Shown: one piece after another, positions 1 to 9,050 of the stretch
Layout of the letters: each line of letters opens with the position of its first letter
How positions within the stretch are numbered: position 1 is the first letter of the stretch
From: Methylococcales bacterium
Lineage (GTDB): Bacteria; Pseudomonadota; Gammaproteobacteria; Methylococcales; Methylomonadaceae
Direction of reading: 5' to 3'
NCBI GenBank assembly: GCA_026399015.1
Contig: JAPLRS010000031.1
Span: 40,775 to 104,774, forward strand
DNA length: 64,000 nt
Notes under the pieces: model-generated
What the model saw: the letters and a program-made list of their open reading frames with translations, nothing else
Databases searched by the model: none
What the model was told of the DNA's origin: nothing
Position numbers and translations under genes: made by a program

Positions 1-1
1 A

Positions 2-493
2 GATAAAGCAACTGATCAAGAGAAAGCCAGCATCGTAGAAACGCTATTAAATATATATGAACAAAATATTGTTCGATATTCTGTTTTCTTTGATGGCATG
101 TTAGACGCTCTTGATAGCATAGAAAAAAATGGCCTCAAGTGGGGCATAGTAACTAACAAGCGTCAGCGATTTACCAAGCCTTTAATCGCCGCTCTTAATT
201 TAACAGCGCGTGCTGCTTGTGTGGTGAGTGGTGACACTACTCCAAATCCCAAACCCCACAGTGATCCTATGCTGGAGGCTTGCAAACAAGCCCAAGTGTC
301 TGCGCATGAATGTGTCTATATTGGTGATGCCATACACGATATTAAAGCCGGCAAAAATGCGCAAATGAAAACATTAGTCGCTTTGTATGGTTATTTAAAA
401 TCAGATGATACGCCAGAAGAATGGGGCGCTGATGCTTTAATAAGTTCACCTCAACAATTATCCACGTGGATAACATCAACATTATGTCATTAA
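2..493 (+). CDS. gph: Phosphoglycolate phosphatase, HAD family (5' end outside window)
   Basis: Hydrolyses 2-phosphoglycolate; a cytosolic HAD-superfamily hydrolase. The reading frame is open from the first bases of the window, so this is the C-terminal 163 residues of a protein usually near 220. Visible HAD landmarks are the VTNK stretch (motif II), the SGDTTPNPKPHSDPMLEA segment with the motif III lysine, and YIGDAIHDI with the motif IV acidic residues. The N-terminal nucleophile motif DxDGT lies upstream of the window. The stop overlaps the start of the next gene by 10 bases, so the two are probably co-transcribed. A homologous sugar phosphatase is possible, but the GDTTPNPKP block is typical of gammaproteobacterial Gph. 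Confidence 0.9.
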   Translation, partial: DKATDQEKASIVETLLNIYEQNIVRYSVFFDGMLDALDSIEKNGLKWGIVTNKRQRFTKPLIAALNLTARAACVVSGDTTPNPKPHSDPMLEACKQAQVSAHECVYIGDAIHDIKAGKNAQMKTLVALYGYLKSDDTPEEWGADALISSPQQLSTWITSTLCH

Positions 494-1212
494 AAAATCA
501 GGTTATTTTAATCACAGGAGCCGGGGGCGGCTTAGGCAGTACTGCCGCGATTGCCTTAGCAAAATTAGGTGCGCACATTATCCTGTTAGACAAAAATATT
601 CCTAAATTAGAAATCATTTACGATCAAATCTTAGAGGCTAATGCGCCTGAGCCTATTATTTATCCCTTTGATCTTGCTGGTGCTAATGAAAATGAATATG
701 AAGAATTAGCGCAAAGAATTGATGAAGAATACGGTGCTTTACAAGGCTTGTTACATTCGGCAGTCGAATTTGGTGGATTTAGACCTTATGCCCAAATCAT
801 GACCAAAGATTGGGGGCACACGATGAATGTCAATTTAAATGCGCCTTTTTTATTAACCCGCGTCTTGTTACCGGTGCTAGAAAAAAGTGAGCAGGCTTCT
901 ATCGTATTTACCTCAGATTCTTCTGCTAGAGAGGCACGTGCTTATTCTGGGGCTTATGGCGTATCAAAAGTAGCCATGGAAGGTTTAGCGAGTGTCTTAG
1001 CCGATGAATTAGAGTCTGGAAATAAAGTGAGAGTTAATACTTTAGTGCCGGGGCCGATTGATTCACCTTTAAGAAAACGCGCCTATCCAGCTGAAGATAA
1101 AAGTAAATTACCTTTAATGTCCTCTTTAGATCCGGTTTATGCGTATTTATTTAGCGTGCAGAGCGTTGGTGTGACCGGTCAAATAATTAATGCTTCAACT
1201 TTTCACCTTTAG
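484..1212 (+). CDS. yciK: YciK-like short-chain dehydrogenase/reductase
   Basis: NAD(P)-dependent oxidoreductase of the classical SDR family; substrate unknown. Near the N-terminus is the TGAGGGLG nucleotide-binding motif (residues about 11-18), and the catalytic Y-x3-K pair is at Y158 and K162 in AYGVSK with a serine near 144. Length 242 aa is normal for the family. I chose the ATG at 484 rather than the in-frame GTG at 466, because the protein then begins directly before the Rossmann strand. Either start overlaps gph. The gph-yciK order is common in gammaproteobacteria and supports the YciK assignment over a generic SDR. Confidence 0.85.
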   Translation: MSLKNQVILITGAGGGLGSTAAIALAKLGAHIILLDKNIPKLEIIYDQILEANAPEPIIYPFDLAGANENEYEELAQRIDEEYGALQGLLHSAVEFGGFRPYAQIMTKDWGHTMNVNLNAPFLLTRVLLPVLEKSEQASIVFTSDSSAREARAYSGAYGVSKVAMEGLASVLADELESGNKVRVNTLVPGPIDSPLRKRAYPAEDKSKLPLMSSLDPVYAYLFSVQSVGVTGQIINASTFHL

Positions 1213-1220
1213 AAAACACT

Positions 1221-1769
1221 ATGGCAGAACGAGAAATTATATTTTTAACTAGAGATGTTAATGTTGTCACTATTCCTGAAGGCAGTGCCAGTACCTTAAG
1301 TAAAGGGGATGAAGTGACTATTCATCAATCATTAGGCAGTAATTATACGGTGGTTACTGAATATGGTCATATGGTGCGCATTGCGGGTGTGGATGCAGAT
1401 GCTTTAGGTAAAGAACCTCATGAATTGCATACCTTGGTTTTGGAAACCAGTTCTGAAGCAGTTGAAAAGAATTGCTGGGAAGTAATGAAAACGGTTTACG
1501 ATCCTGAGATTCCGGTGAATATCGTTGATTTAGGCTTGGTGTATGTTTGTGAAGTTACTTCAGTAGGACCCTGTGAAAATGAAGTACATATTAAGATGAC
1601 TTTAACAGCGCCGGGTTGTGGTATGGGGCCAGTTATTCAAGGTGATGTAGAAAAGAATGTGCGTGCCTTACCGGGTGTGGTTAGTGTCAATGTTGAAGTG
1701 GTGCTAGATCCACCTTGGTCCAGAGAAATGATGTCAGAAGTGGCGCAAGTGCAGTTAGGCTTGTTTTAA
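1221..1769 (+). CDS. sufT: SufT-like Fe-S cluster assembly protein (MIP18/DUF59 family)
   Basis: Predicted cytosolic iron-sulfur cluster maturation factor. The C-terminal half is a MIP18/DUF59 domain with DPEIPVNIVDLGLVY (from residue 94) and the cysteine-bearing PGCGMGP loop (residues 131-137). The N-terminal extension of about 80 residues before the domain is the architecture of the longer SufT form rather than the short PaaD-like form. It follows yciK by 8 bases on the same strand, so the two are probably co-transcribed. No other suf gene is in the window, so the link to the SUF machinery rests on family knowledge only. Confidence 0.8.
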   Translation: MAEREIIFLTRDVNVVTIPEGSASTLSKGDEVTIHQSLGSNYTVVTEYGHMVRIAGVDADALGKEPHELHTLVLETSSEAVEKNCWEVMKTVYDPEIPVNIVDLGLVYVCEVTSVGPCENEVHIKMTLTAPGCGMGPVIQGDVEKNVRALPGVVSVNVEVVLDPPWSREMMSEVAQVQLGLF

Positions 1770-1815
1770 AGTTAGTTAGGTGTGTTAAGCGACATTAACA
1801 CACCTAAGTTGCAGT

Positions 1816-2439
1816 TTATTTGTGAGTAAACCAGCCTGTTAAGCTGTATCTGTCTGGTAGGGTTGCCTTAACTTCATGCGGAAAATCAGCGCTAAAAAAA
1901 ATAACAGTCACACCAAATTTCGGTTTAATTTCAATCATTAAATGGCCATCTTCAGGGCTGTACAGTACTAACTCTCCGCCATCACCTTCATGCCAGTCTT
2001 TATTAAAATAAGTGATGACACTAAAAACCCGGTTATTTGAAGCACGGGTATTATCCATGTGTTTTTTGTAAAAACTGCCAGCAGGGTAGTGACTGTAATG
2101 GCCTTCAAAATTATTTAAAAGAATTGGAAAATAGCTTTGAAAGGTGTTTTTTAAAGATAGCATAGCTATAGAAATATTTTGCTGTGTTTGGTTTGACTCT
2201 ACATTTTGCTTTGAACAGGGCTCAGATAACCAATAAGTGTGGTCACCTCGTATTGTCGAGTCTATTAACTTAGCATGAGAAGCTCCCGTTGCGGCCTCAC
2301 TAAACTGGTGAGTTGCCGATAGCATTCTGGCATCTGTGTTTAGTTGCTTGAGTAAAGTATTTGAAAAGAGATGCCCCATCCACCAACTTTGTTTACGTAA
2401 ATCTTCACCAATTGATCTATTAATCTTATTAAGTTTCAA
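1816..2439 (-). CDS. 2-oxoglutarate/Fe(II)-dependent oxygenase, prolyl-4-hydroxylase type
   Basis: Predicted non-haem iron dioxygenase of the P4Hc/SM-20 type. The iron-binding triad is visible as H127-x-D129 (KKHMDNTR) and H188 (DFPHEV), with R197 (LPDRYSLTGWF) positioned to bind the 2-oxoglutarate carboxylate. The GDGGELVLY strand between them is also typical. Length 207 aa is normal. The start is TTG, read just after a strong hairpin (2447-2477); a later start at M21 is possible. It is convergent with sufT. The substrate cannot be inferred; proteins of this type modify proline in protein targets. Confidence 0.8.
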   Translation of the reverse strand: MKLNKINRSIGEDLRKQSWWMGHLFSNTLLKQLNTDARMLSATHQFSEAATGASHAKLIDSTIRGDHTYWLSEPCSKQNVESNQTQQNISIAMLSLKNTFQSYFPILLNNFEGHYSHYPAGSFYKKHMDNTRASNNRVFSVITYFNKDWHEGDGGELVLYSPEDGHLMIEIKPKFGVTVIFFSADFPHEVKATLPDRYSLTGWFTHK

Positions 2440-2446
2440 ATTGTTA

Positions 2447-2477
2447 CCATTGCCAAACTTGCTAAGTTTGGCAATGG
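2447..2477. other. Perfect 14-bp hairpin in the leader of the oxygenase gene
   Basis: Arms 2447-2460 (CCATTGCCAAACTT) and 2464-2477 are exactly complementary with a 3-base loop. It sits 7 bases upstream of the TTG start of the minus-strand oxygenase. No T-run follows on either strand, so it does not look like an ordinary intrinsic terminator. It could be an operator, or a leader structure that limits ribosome access. Confidence 0.6.
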
Positions 2478-2932
2478 ACCTTGCTCTAAATAACAGAGCT
2501 TATTAATAATGGTTAGCTTGATATTTGTTCCTTGTGATTATTAAAGTCTAAGTTTGATATTAAGAAAAAATTGCCTGAAATTGGCATATGTGATGTCATT
2601 ATTCAGGATTAAAAATCTTTTAAAATGGATATGACCATGAGTTAAAGTCTAGTCTAGTAATTTATAAACGCCTAATGATAAATTAATTATTATATTACCT
2701 TTAAATTTGTCTATTTGAAGTAAACGACTAGATTAATAAATTAAAAGTATTTCTTACTATTCTGAAAAGTGAGTTATTTTCATGATGCTTATTCTTTATG
2801 TTTACACTATCTAGATGAAGTCTTGTGACGCTAACGAACAAGTATATTTGGATACATTGTTAGGCAATTTTTAGAAAATATTAATGACCAAAGTGATATA
2901 ATTTTGTATAGTTGTACGGTTTGATTTTTTAT
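2478..2932. other. AT-rich intergenic region upstream of carA
   Basis: About 450 bases without a convincing gene. Only short reading frames without family features occur. The stretch presumably holds the divergent promoters of the oxygenase and carA. I see no repeat array, tRNA or clear riboswitch in it. Confidence 0.6.
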
Positions 2933-2966
2933 AACGGGATGAGCGTTAATGTTCATCCCGTTTTGT
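2933..2966 (+). promoter_or_regulatory. Candidate transcription attenuator in the carA leader
   Basis: A 10-bp perfect stem (AACGGGATGA 2933-2942 with TCATCCCGTT 2953-2962) can extend by three pairs, including two G-U pairs, to a TTAA loop. It is followed by TTTTGTCT-like sequence. It lies 19 bases upstream of the carA start and is preceded by a T6 run at about 2925-2930. Position and shape suggest an intrinsic terminator inside the leader, that is, attenuation. The controlling signal is not visible. Confidence 0.5.
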
Positions 2967-2984
2967 CTATATGAGGTAAGGTGT

Positions 2985-4112
2985 TTGGCTAAGTCTGCAT
3001 TATTAGTGCTAGAAGATGGCACAGTATTTAACGGGGTGTCTATAGGCGCCGATGGATGTTCTGTAGGAGAGGTGGTATTTAATACTGCAATGACAGGATA
3101 CCAAGAAATTCTTAGCGATCCTTCCTATTCGCAACAAATTGTAACTTTAACCTATCCACACATTGGAAATGTTGGTACTAACCCTGAAGATGATGAATCT
3201 GCAGGAGTTTTTGTCAGTGGTTTAGTTATTAGGGATTTACCCATTCTTGCCAGTAACTGGCGAAATCAAAAAACTTTGCAGCAATATTTGCTTGATCACA
3301 ATGTGGTTGCTATTGCTGATATTGATACGCGTAAATTAACGCGCTTATTACGAGATAAAGGCGCGCAACGCGGTTGTATTTTAGCTGGCGACGACATTAC
3401 AGTTGAGGCAGGTATCAATGCAATTGCTGGCTTCCCAGGTTTAAAAGGGATGGATTTGGCTAAAGAAGTCACTGTTTCTGAGTCTTATGAATGGACTGAG
3501 AATATTTGGGGCTTAACAACAGGTCATACCGAAGGTCAAAATTTGACCAAGCATGTCGTAGCTTATGATTTTGGTATTAAACGCAATATTTTGCGCTTGT
3601 TGGTTAATCGTGGTTGCCGTGTAACGGTTGTACCTGCGACTACATCTGCAGAAACTGTATTAGCAATGAATCCAGATGGCGTATTTTTATCAAATGGACC
3701 TGGCGATCCTGAGCCATGTACTTATGCAATTGCAGCAATCAAAACTATCTTGGATACAAAAACGCCAGTATTTGGTATTTGCTTAGGCCACCAATTATTG
3801 GCTTTAGCGAGTGGTGCTAAAACTGAGAAAATGAAGTTTGGTCATCACGGTGCTAATCATCCTGTGCAAGAGATTGCGACAGGTCGCGTTATGATCAGTA
3901 GTCAAAATCATGGTTTTGCTGTTAATGAAGCGAGTTTGCCGGCCAATTTGGTGGCAACTTATCGATCTTTATTTGATGGCAGTTTACAGGGTATTAAGCG
4001 CACCGATTGTCCGGCTATGAGTTTTCAGGGGCATCCAGAAGCAAGTCCTGGTCCGCATGATGTGGAATCTTTATTTGATGATTTCATAACTATGATGAAT
4101 CAAGCTGTCTAA
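2985..4112 (+). CDS. carA: Carbamoyl-phosphate synthase small (glutaminase) subunit
   Basis: Releases ammonia from glutamine and passes it to CarB for carbamoyl phosphate, the precursor of arginine and pyrimidines. The class I amidotransferase triad is visible: the nucleophile C266 in FGICLGHQ, and H350 with E352 in GHPEASPGP. The [10 protein letters not shown] loop precedes it. I place the start at TTG 2985, giving the usual N-terminus [12 protein letters not shown] and 375 aa. The upstream in-frame ATG at 2949 lies inside a leader hairpin, and a GAGG ribosome site at 2973-2976 is correctly spaced for the TTG. carB follows after 26 bases. Confidence 0.95.
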   Translation: MAKSALLVLEDGTVFNGVSIGADGCSVGEVVFNTAMTGYQEILSDPSYSQQIVTLTYPHIGNVGTNPEDDESAGVFVSGLVIRDLPILASNWRNQKTLQQYLLDHNVVAIADIDTRKLTRLLRDKGAQRGCILAGDDITVEAGINAIAGFPGLKGMDLAKEVTVSESYEWTENIWGLTTGHTEGQNLTKHVVAYDFGIKRNILRLLVNRGCRVTVVPATTSAETVLAMNPDGVFLSNGPGDPEPCTYAIAAIKTILDTKTPVFGICLGHQLLALASGAKTEKMKFGHHGANHPVQEIATGRVMISSQNHGFAVNEASLPANLVATYRSLFDGSLQGIKRTDCPAMSFQGHPEASPGPHDVESLFDDFITMMNQAV

Positions 4113-4138
4113 CAATAATTACATTAAAAAATCATAAA

Positions 4139-7100
4139 ATGCCAAAAAGAACCGACATAAAATCGATTTTATTATTAGGTGCTGGTCCTATTGTTATCGG
4201 TCAGGCCTGCGAGTTTGATTATTCAGGAACACAAGCTTGTAAAGCACTTAGAGAAGAAGGTTATCGAGTTATTTTAGTTAACTCTAACCCTGCGACTATC
4301 ATGACTGACCCCGATATGGCGGATGCAATTTACATTGAGCCTATCGATTGGAAAACAGTTGAAAAGATTATTGCTAAAGAACGTCCAGATGCTATTTTGC
4401 CAACAATGGGCGGACAAACCGCTTTAAACTGCGCATTAGATCTTGATGCGCAGGGTGTTTTGGCTAAATATAATGTTGAAATGATTGGCGCTACCAAAAA
4501 AGCCATTAACATGGCGGAAGATCGTCAGTTATTTAATGACGCGATGGCGCGTATTGGTTTCGAAGTCGCTAAGTCAAAAACAGCGCATTCTATGGAAGAG
4601 GCGTTAGCAGCTCAAAAAGAAGTAGGCTATCCGACTGTTATTCGTCCCTCTTTTACGATGGGTGGAAGCGGTGGCGGTATTGCTTACAACAAAGAAGAAT
4701 TTATTGAAATCTGTGAACGCGGTCTATATTTATCGCCAACCAATGAGTTATTGATTGAAGAATCAGTCTTGGGTTGGAAAGAATATGAAATGGAAGTGGT
4801 GCGTGATTCTAAAGATAATTGCATTATCGTGTGTTCAATTGAAAACTTTGACCCAATGGGCGTCCACACAGGCGATTCAATCACTGTAGCACCTGCGCAA
4901 ACCTTAACAGACAAAGAGTATCAAATTTTGCGTAATGTATCGTTAGCGGTATTGCGTGAAATTGGTGTTGATACCGGTGGCTCAAATGTACAGGTAGCTA
5001 TCAACCCTGTTGATGGTCGAATGATTGTTATTGAGATGAATCCTCGTGTATCACGATCTTCTGCATTGGCTTCTAAAGCGACAGGTTTCCCTATTGCTAA
5101 AGTGGCTGCAAAATTAGCGGTTGGCTTCACTTTAGACGAACTTAAAAATGAAATTACTGGTGGTGCAACGCCGGCTTCATTTGAACCAACTATCGATTAC
5201 GTGGTGACAAAAGTACCGCGTTTTACTTTTGAAAAATTCCCTCAAGCCGATGATCGTTTAACGACACAAATGAAATCTGTAGGTGAGGTGATGGCGATTG
5301 GTAGAAACTTCCAAGAATCTTTACAAAAAGCCTTACGCGGTTTAGAAATTGGTATCAGTGGTTTAGATGAGATTGTCGATTTAACAGCTGAAGATGCCAA
5401 AGAAAAGATGCAAAGAGAAATGCGTCATCCGGGTCCAGATCGTTTGTTGTATGTGGCGGATGCATTTCGTAGTGGCATGACTTTAGAAGAGATTCATGAC
5501 GTTTGTAAGATTGATCCATGGTTCTTGGCGCAATTACAAGATTTGATTGAAACTGAGCAATCATTAGCGACTAAAACTTTATCGACTTTAAAAGAAGGTG
5601 AACTTTATAAATTAAAGCGTAAAGGCTTCTCTGATAGTCGTATCGCTAAGTTATTGGATGCTTCAGAAATTGAAGTGCGTAATGTAAGACACAAACAAAA
5701 TATTCGCCCGGTCTATAAACGTATCGATTCTTGTGCGGCAGAGTTTTCTTCTGATACTGCTTATTTATATTCAACTTACGATGAAGAATGTGAGGCGCGA
5801 GTTTCTGATAAAGAAAAAATCATTATTTTAGGTGGTGGCCCTAACAGAATCGGTCAAGGGATTGAATTTGATTATTGTTGTGTGCATGCGGCTTTAGCTT
5901 TGCGTGAAGATGGTTACGAAACCATTATGATCAACTGTAATCCTGAAACAGTTTCGACTGATTTTGATACTTCCGATCGCTTATATTTTGAATCGTTAAC
6001 GCTAGAAGATGTATTAGAAATCGTGCATCTTGAAAAACCAAAAGGCGTTATCGTGCAATATGGTGGTCAAACACCTTTAAAATTAGCCAGAGCTTTAGAA
6101 GCGGCCGGTGTGCCTATTATTGGTACGTCACCTGATTCTATTGACCTTGCCGAAGATAGAGAGCGTTTCCAAAAGTTACTCGAAAGATTAGGCTTAAAAC
6201 AGCCCCCAAATGGTACAGCGCGGTCTGTTGAGCAAGCCATTATTGCTGCCAAAGAGTTGGGTTATCCTTTAGTGGTTAGACCGTCTTATGTATTGGGTGG
6301 TCGTGGTATGGAAATCGTCTTTAATGAAGAAGGTTTACAACGCTACATGAAAGAAGCTGTGAGCGTGTCTAACGACGCACCTGTGTTGTTAGATCGTTTC
6401 TTAGATGATGCTGTCGAAATGGACGTGGATGCTATTTATGATGGTGAACGCGTTTTAATTGGTGGCTTGATGGAACATATTGAGCAAGCCGGTGTGCATT
6501 CTGGGGACTCTGCCTGTTCATTACCACCCTATGATTTAGCACCAGCATTGCAAGATAAACTGCGTGAACAGGTCGCTAAAATGGCGGAAGCTTTGGGTGT
6601 AAGAGGCTTAATGAATACCCAGTTTGCGATTCAAGGTGATGAAATCTATGTGTTAGAAGTTAATCCCAGAGCGTCTCGTACTGCACCGTTTGTTTCTAAA
6701 GCGACTGGTTATCCTTTAGCAAAAATTGCGGCTCGTGTTATGGCTGGACAGACCTTAGCTCAGCAAGGCATTACAGAGGAACGTATCCCGAGTTATTATT
6801 CTGTTAAAGAAGCTGTATTTCCGTTTGTTAAATTCCCAGGTGTTGATCCTTTGTTAGGCCCTGAAATGAAGTCTACAGGTGAAGTCATGGGGGTTGGTAA
6901 AACCTTTGGGGAAGCTTTTGCAAAAGCACAACGGGCGGCGGGTGTAAGCTTAAATGAAAGTGGCAAAGTTTTAATTAGTATCCGTGACCAAGATAAAGTT
7001 AAAGCACCTGATATTGCTAAGATGTTGGTGGCTAAGCACTACGAGATAGTTGCAACAGGTGGTACGGCTAAGTTCTTAAAAGAAGCAGGTATTCCTTGTG

Positions 7101-7360
7101 AAGTGGTGTATAAAGTTAATGAAGGTCGGCCTAATACGGTTGATATGATCAAAAATGACCAAATTCAGTTAATTATTAATACCACAGAAGGCAAGAAAGC
7201 GATTTCTGATTCTTTTACTATGCGTAGAGAAGCCTTACAGCATCGCGTTGCTTATTATACGACTATGGCTGGCGCGAGAGCAGCTTGCTATGCTTTAGGT
7301 GAATTAGATGCGGGTGATGTTAATTGCTTGCAAGATTTACATAATTTACACAAAAGTTAA
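4139..7360 (+). CDS. carB: Carbamoyl-phosphate synthase large subunit
   Basis: Makes carbamoyl phosphate from bicarbonate, two ATP and ammonia supplied by CarA. At 1073 aa it has the full duplicated ATP-grasp architecture. The first synthetase half starts at [20 protein letters not shown] and the second at [18 protein letters not shown] (about residue 560). Each half has the matching EMNPR or EVNPRASR metal and ATP-binding segment. The C-terminal MGS-like allosteric domain is present (about residues 935-1073, [16 protein letters not shown]). The gene is intact and in an operon with carA. Confidence 0.97.
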   Translation: MPKRTDIKSILLLGAGPIVIGQACEFDYSGTQACKALREEGYRVILVNSNPATIMTDPDMADAIYIEPIDWKTVEKIIAKERPDAILPTMGGQTALNCALDLDAQGVLAKYNVEMIGATKKAINMAEDRQLFNDAMARIGFEVAKSKTAHSMEEALAAQKEVGYPTVIRPSFTMGGSGGGIAYNKEEFIEICERGLYLSPTNELLIEESVLGWKEYEMEVVRDSKDNCIIVCSIENFDPMGVHTGDSITVAPAQTLTDKEYQILRNVSLAVLREIGVDTGGSNVQVAINPVDGRMIVIEMNPRVSRSSALASKATGFPIAKVAAKLAVGFTLDELKNEITGGATPASFEPTIDYVVTKVPRFTFEKFPQADDRLTTQMKSVGEVMAIGRNFQESLQKALRGLEIGISGLDEIVDLTAEDAKEKMQREMRHPGPDRLLYVADAFRSGMTLEEIHDVCKIDPWFLAQLQDLIETEQSLATKTLSTLKEGELYKLKRKGFSDSRIAKLLDASEIEVRNVRHKQNIRPVYKRIDSCAAEFSSDTAYLYSTYDEECEARVSDKEKIIILGGGPNRIGQGIEFDYCCVHAALALREDGYETIMINCNPETVSTDFDTSDRLYFESLTLEDVLEIVHLEKPKGVIVQYGGQTPLKLARALEAAGVPIIGTSPDSIDLAEDRERFQKLLERLGLKQPPNGTARSVEQAIIAAKELGYPLVVRPSYVLGGRGMEIVFNEEGLQRYMKEAVSVSNDAPVLLDRFLDDAVEMDVDAIYDGERVLIGGLMEHIEQAGVHSGDSACSLPPYDLAPALQDKLREQVAKMAEALGVRGLMNTQFAIQGDEIYVLEVNPRASRTAPFVSKATGYPLAKIAARVMAGQTLAQQGITEERIPSYYSVKEAVFPFVKFPGVDPLLGPEMKSTGEVMGVGKTFGEAFAKAQRAAGVSLNESGKVLISIRDQDKVKAPDIAKMLVAKHYEIVATGGTAKFLKEAGIPCEVVYKVNEGRPNTVDMIKNDQIQLIINTTEGKKAISDSFTMRREALQHRVAYYTTMAGARAACYALGELDAGDVNCLQDLHNLHKS

Positions 7361-7447
7361 TACAAAAATACCTGTCTAGGGCATGATGGTTTTTAATCAA
7401 CGGTTATGTCCTAAGCACAAAAGAATGAATATTGGAGTTTAAGAAAG

Positions 7448-7924
7448 ATGAACAAAGTACCGCTCACTGTAAAAGGAGCAGAGAAGTTACGTGCAGAATT
7501 AGAAGAGTTAAAATCAGTAGTGCGTCCACGTATTATTGAATCTATTGCGACTGCCCGAGCTCACGGTGATTTAAAGGAAAATGCTGAGTATCATGCAGCA
7601 AAGGAGCAACAAAGCTTTGCAGAAGGTCGTATCTCTGAAATTGAAGGTAAGTTGTCAAATGCGCAAATTATTGATGTAACAAAAGTTGATGCAAACGGTA
7701 AAGTTGTATTTGGTACTACTGTTGAAATAGAAGATGTTGAGACAGAAAAAAGATCAACTTACCAAATTGTCGGTGAGGATGAAGCCAGTATTAAAGAAGG
7801 TCGTATCTCAATAGGTTCACCAATCGCTCGGGCTTTAATTGGCAAAGAAGTTGAAGATGTTGTGACGGTTAAAGCGCCAGGTGGCGATGTGGACTATGAA
7901 ATTATTTCAATTCAGTATATTTAA
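7448..7924 (+). CDS. greA: Transcript cleavage factor GreA
   Basis: Rescues backtracked RNA polymerase by stimulating cleavage of the nascent RNA. The N-terminal coiled coil carries the tip motif [16 protein letters not shown] with the acidic residues used for cleavage. The C-terminal FKBP-like domain ends with [14 protein letters not shown]. Length 158 aa is exactly typical. A TTGGAG ribosome site lies upstream of the ATG. The gene follows carB by 87 bases, a common carAB-greA order, and ends in a hairpin terminator shared with the convergent yhbY. Confidence 0.96.
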   Translation: MNKVPLTVKGAEKLRAELEELKSVVRPRIIESIATARAHGDLKENAEYHAAKEQQSFAEGRISEIEGKLSNAQIIDVTKVDANGKVVFGTTVEIEDVETEKRSTYQIVGEDEASIKEGRISIGSPIARALIGKEVEDVVTVKAPGGDVDYEIISIQYI

Positions 7925-7940
7925 GTTTTAAATATAAAAT

Positions 7941-7972
7941 AAGGCGAAGAGCTAAATTTCTTCGCCTTTTAT
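7941..7972. terminator. Bidirectional terminator between greA and yhbY
   Basis: Stem AAGGCGAAGA (7941-7950) pairs with 7959-7968 across an 8-base loop. It is followed by T residues on the plus strand and preceded by an A-rich tract that serves the minus strand. It sits between two convergent genes. Confidence 0.85.
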
Positions 7973-7976
7973 GAAT

Positions 7977-8243
7977 TTATTTGTTGGGATTGAGTCTATA
8001 TAAAACGACGATTTGTCCAATTGATTGAATAAGCTCTGCACCTGTGTCAGTACATAATTGTGCGCTAATTAACTTTCTATCATCTCGTTCTGCACGAATT
8101 TTAACTTTAAGTAGTTCATGTGTGTTGAGTGCTTGATCAAGTTCTGCTAATACCCCAGCGGTAAGTCCAGATTGACCAATCATCACTACGGGTTTCAGAG
8201 AATGAGCGTCAGCTCGAAGTTTTTTTTTGTCCACAGAGTTCAT
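7977..8243 (-). CDS. yhbY: Ribosome assembly RNA-binding protein YhbY (CRM domain)
   Basis: Small CRM-domain protein that binds pre-50S ribosomal subunits. The whole 88-aa protein is one CRM domain: [20 protein letters not shown] with the GxxG-like loop, then [15 protein letters not shown]. It is divergent from rlmE, with 45 bases between the starts, the classical gammaproteobacterial arrangement that links two rRNA and ribosome maturation genes. Length and start agree with the family. Confidence 0.93.
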   Translation of the reverse strand: MNSVDKKKLRADAHSLKPVVMIGQSGLTAGVLAELDQALNTHELLKVKIRAERDDRKLISAQLCTDTGAELIQSIGQIVVLYRLNPNK

Positions 8244-8288
8244 TCATTATTCCTAAATCAAAAATACATTAACACTATACAACAAATT

Positions 8289-8906
8289 ATGGGTCGAAGT
8301 AAGAGCAGTAGTCGGTGGATGTCGGAACATTTTGAAGATGAGTATGTCAAAATGGCTCAGGCACAGGGTTATCGTTCTCGAGCAGTCTTTAAATTAAAAG
8401 AAATTCAAGAAAAAGATCAGCTCATTAAACCTGGAATGAATATTGTGGATTTAGGCGCTGCACCGGGTGGATGGTCTCAGTACGCAAGGCAGTTGTTGGG
8501 TAAAAAAAATAAATTAATTGCCCTGGATATTTTGCCTATGGACCCTATAGAAGGTGTTGATTTTATTCAAGGTGACTTTCGAGAAGATGAGGTTCTTGAG
8601 CAATTAAAGATGGTTTTAGAGGGGCTGCCCGTTAGTTTAGTTATGTCTGACATGGCTCCGAATATGAGTGGAAATAAAGCGGTTGATATGCCACGATCCA
8701 TTTATTTAGGTGAGCTTGCTTTAGATACAGCACGCACTGTTTTGACAAAAGACGGCAGTTTTTTAGTCAAACTTTTTCATGGTGAAGGGTTTGAAGCTTA
8801 TTATAATGATGTACAAAGTTCGTTTTCTAAAGTGATTATTAGAAAGCCGAAAGCATCTAGACCTCGAAGTAATGAGGTATATATTTTAGCAAAAGGGTTT
8901 AAATAA
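8289..8906 (+). CDS. rlmE: 23S rRNA 2'-O-ribose methyltransferase RlmE (FtsJ)
   Basis: Methylates U2552 of 23S rRNA during late 50S assembly, using SAM. The SAM motif [14 protein letters not shown] is clear, and the catalytic K-D-K-E set is visible as the lysine in SRAVFKL, the aspartate in SDMAPNMSG, the lysine in [10 protein letters not shown] and the glutamate in [10 protein letters not shown] use ATG 8289 ([10 protein letters not shown]), giving 205 aa like the E. coli enzyme. An in-frame upstream extension would overlap yhbY and lacks homologous sequence. ftsH follows, as in many gammaproteobacteria. Confidence 0.95.
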   Translation: MGRSKSSSRWMSEHFEDEYVKMAQAQGYRSRAVFKLKEIQEKDQLIKPGMNIVDLGAAPGGWSQYARQLLGKKNKLIALDILPMDPIEGVDFIQGDFREDEVLEQLKMVLEGLPVSLVMSDMAPNMSGNKAVDMPRSIYLGELALDTARTVLTKDGSFLVKLFHGEGFEAYYNDVQSSFSKVIIRKPKASRPRSNEVYILAKGFK

Positions 8907-9050
8907 TCTTTTTGTGCCCATATATTGGGTGACTGGTAAATTTAAAGTTTAGTGGTATATTCAATTTAAATAACGATAATCAGGAAAGTTAAGTCCTGAT
9001 ATAATTTTGATGTTTTTAAACCGACAGCCTTTATAGGCTAGGGTGTGTAT

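Noticed and set aside
2831..3022. 63-codon minus-strand frame over the carA start
   Set aside because: It is antisense to the carA leader and start, and has no protein features.
8172..8288. 39-residue N-terminal extension of RlmE
   Set aside because: It overlaps the divergent yhbY start; the ATG at 8289 gives the standard RlmE N-terminus.
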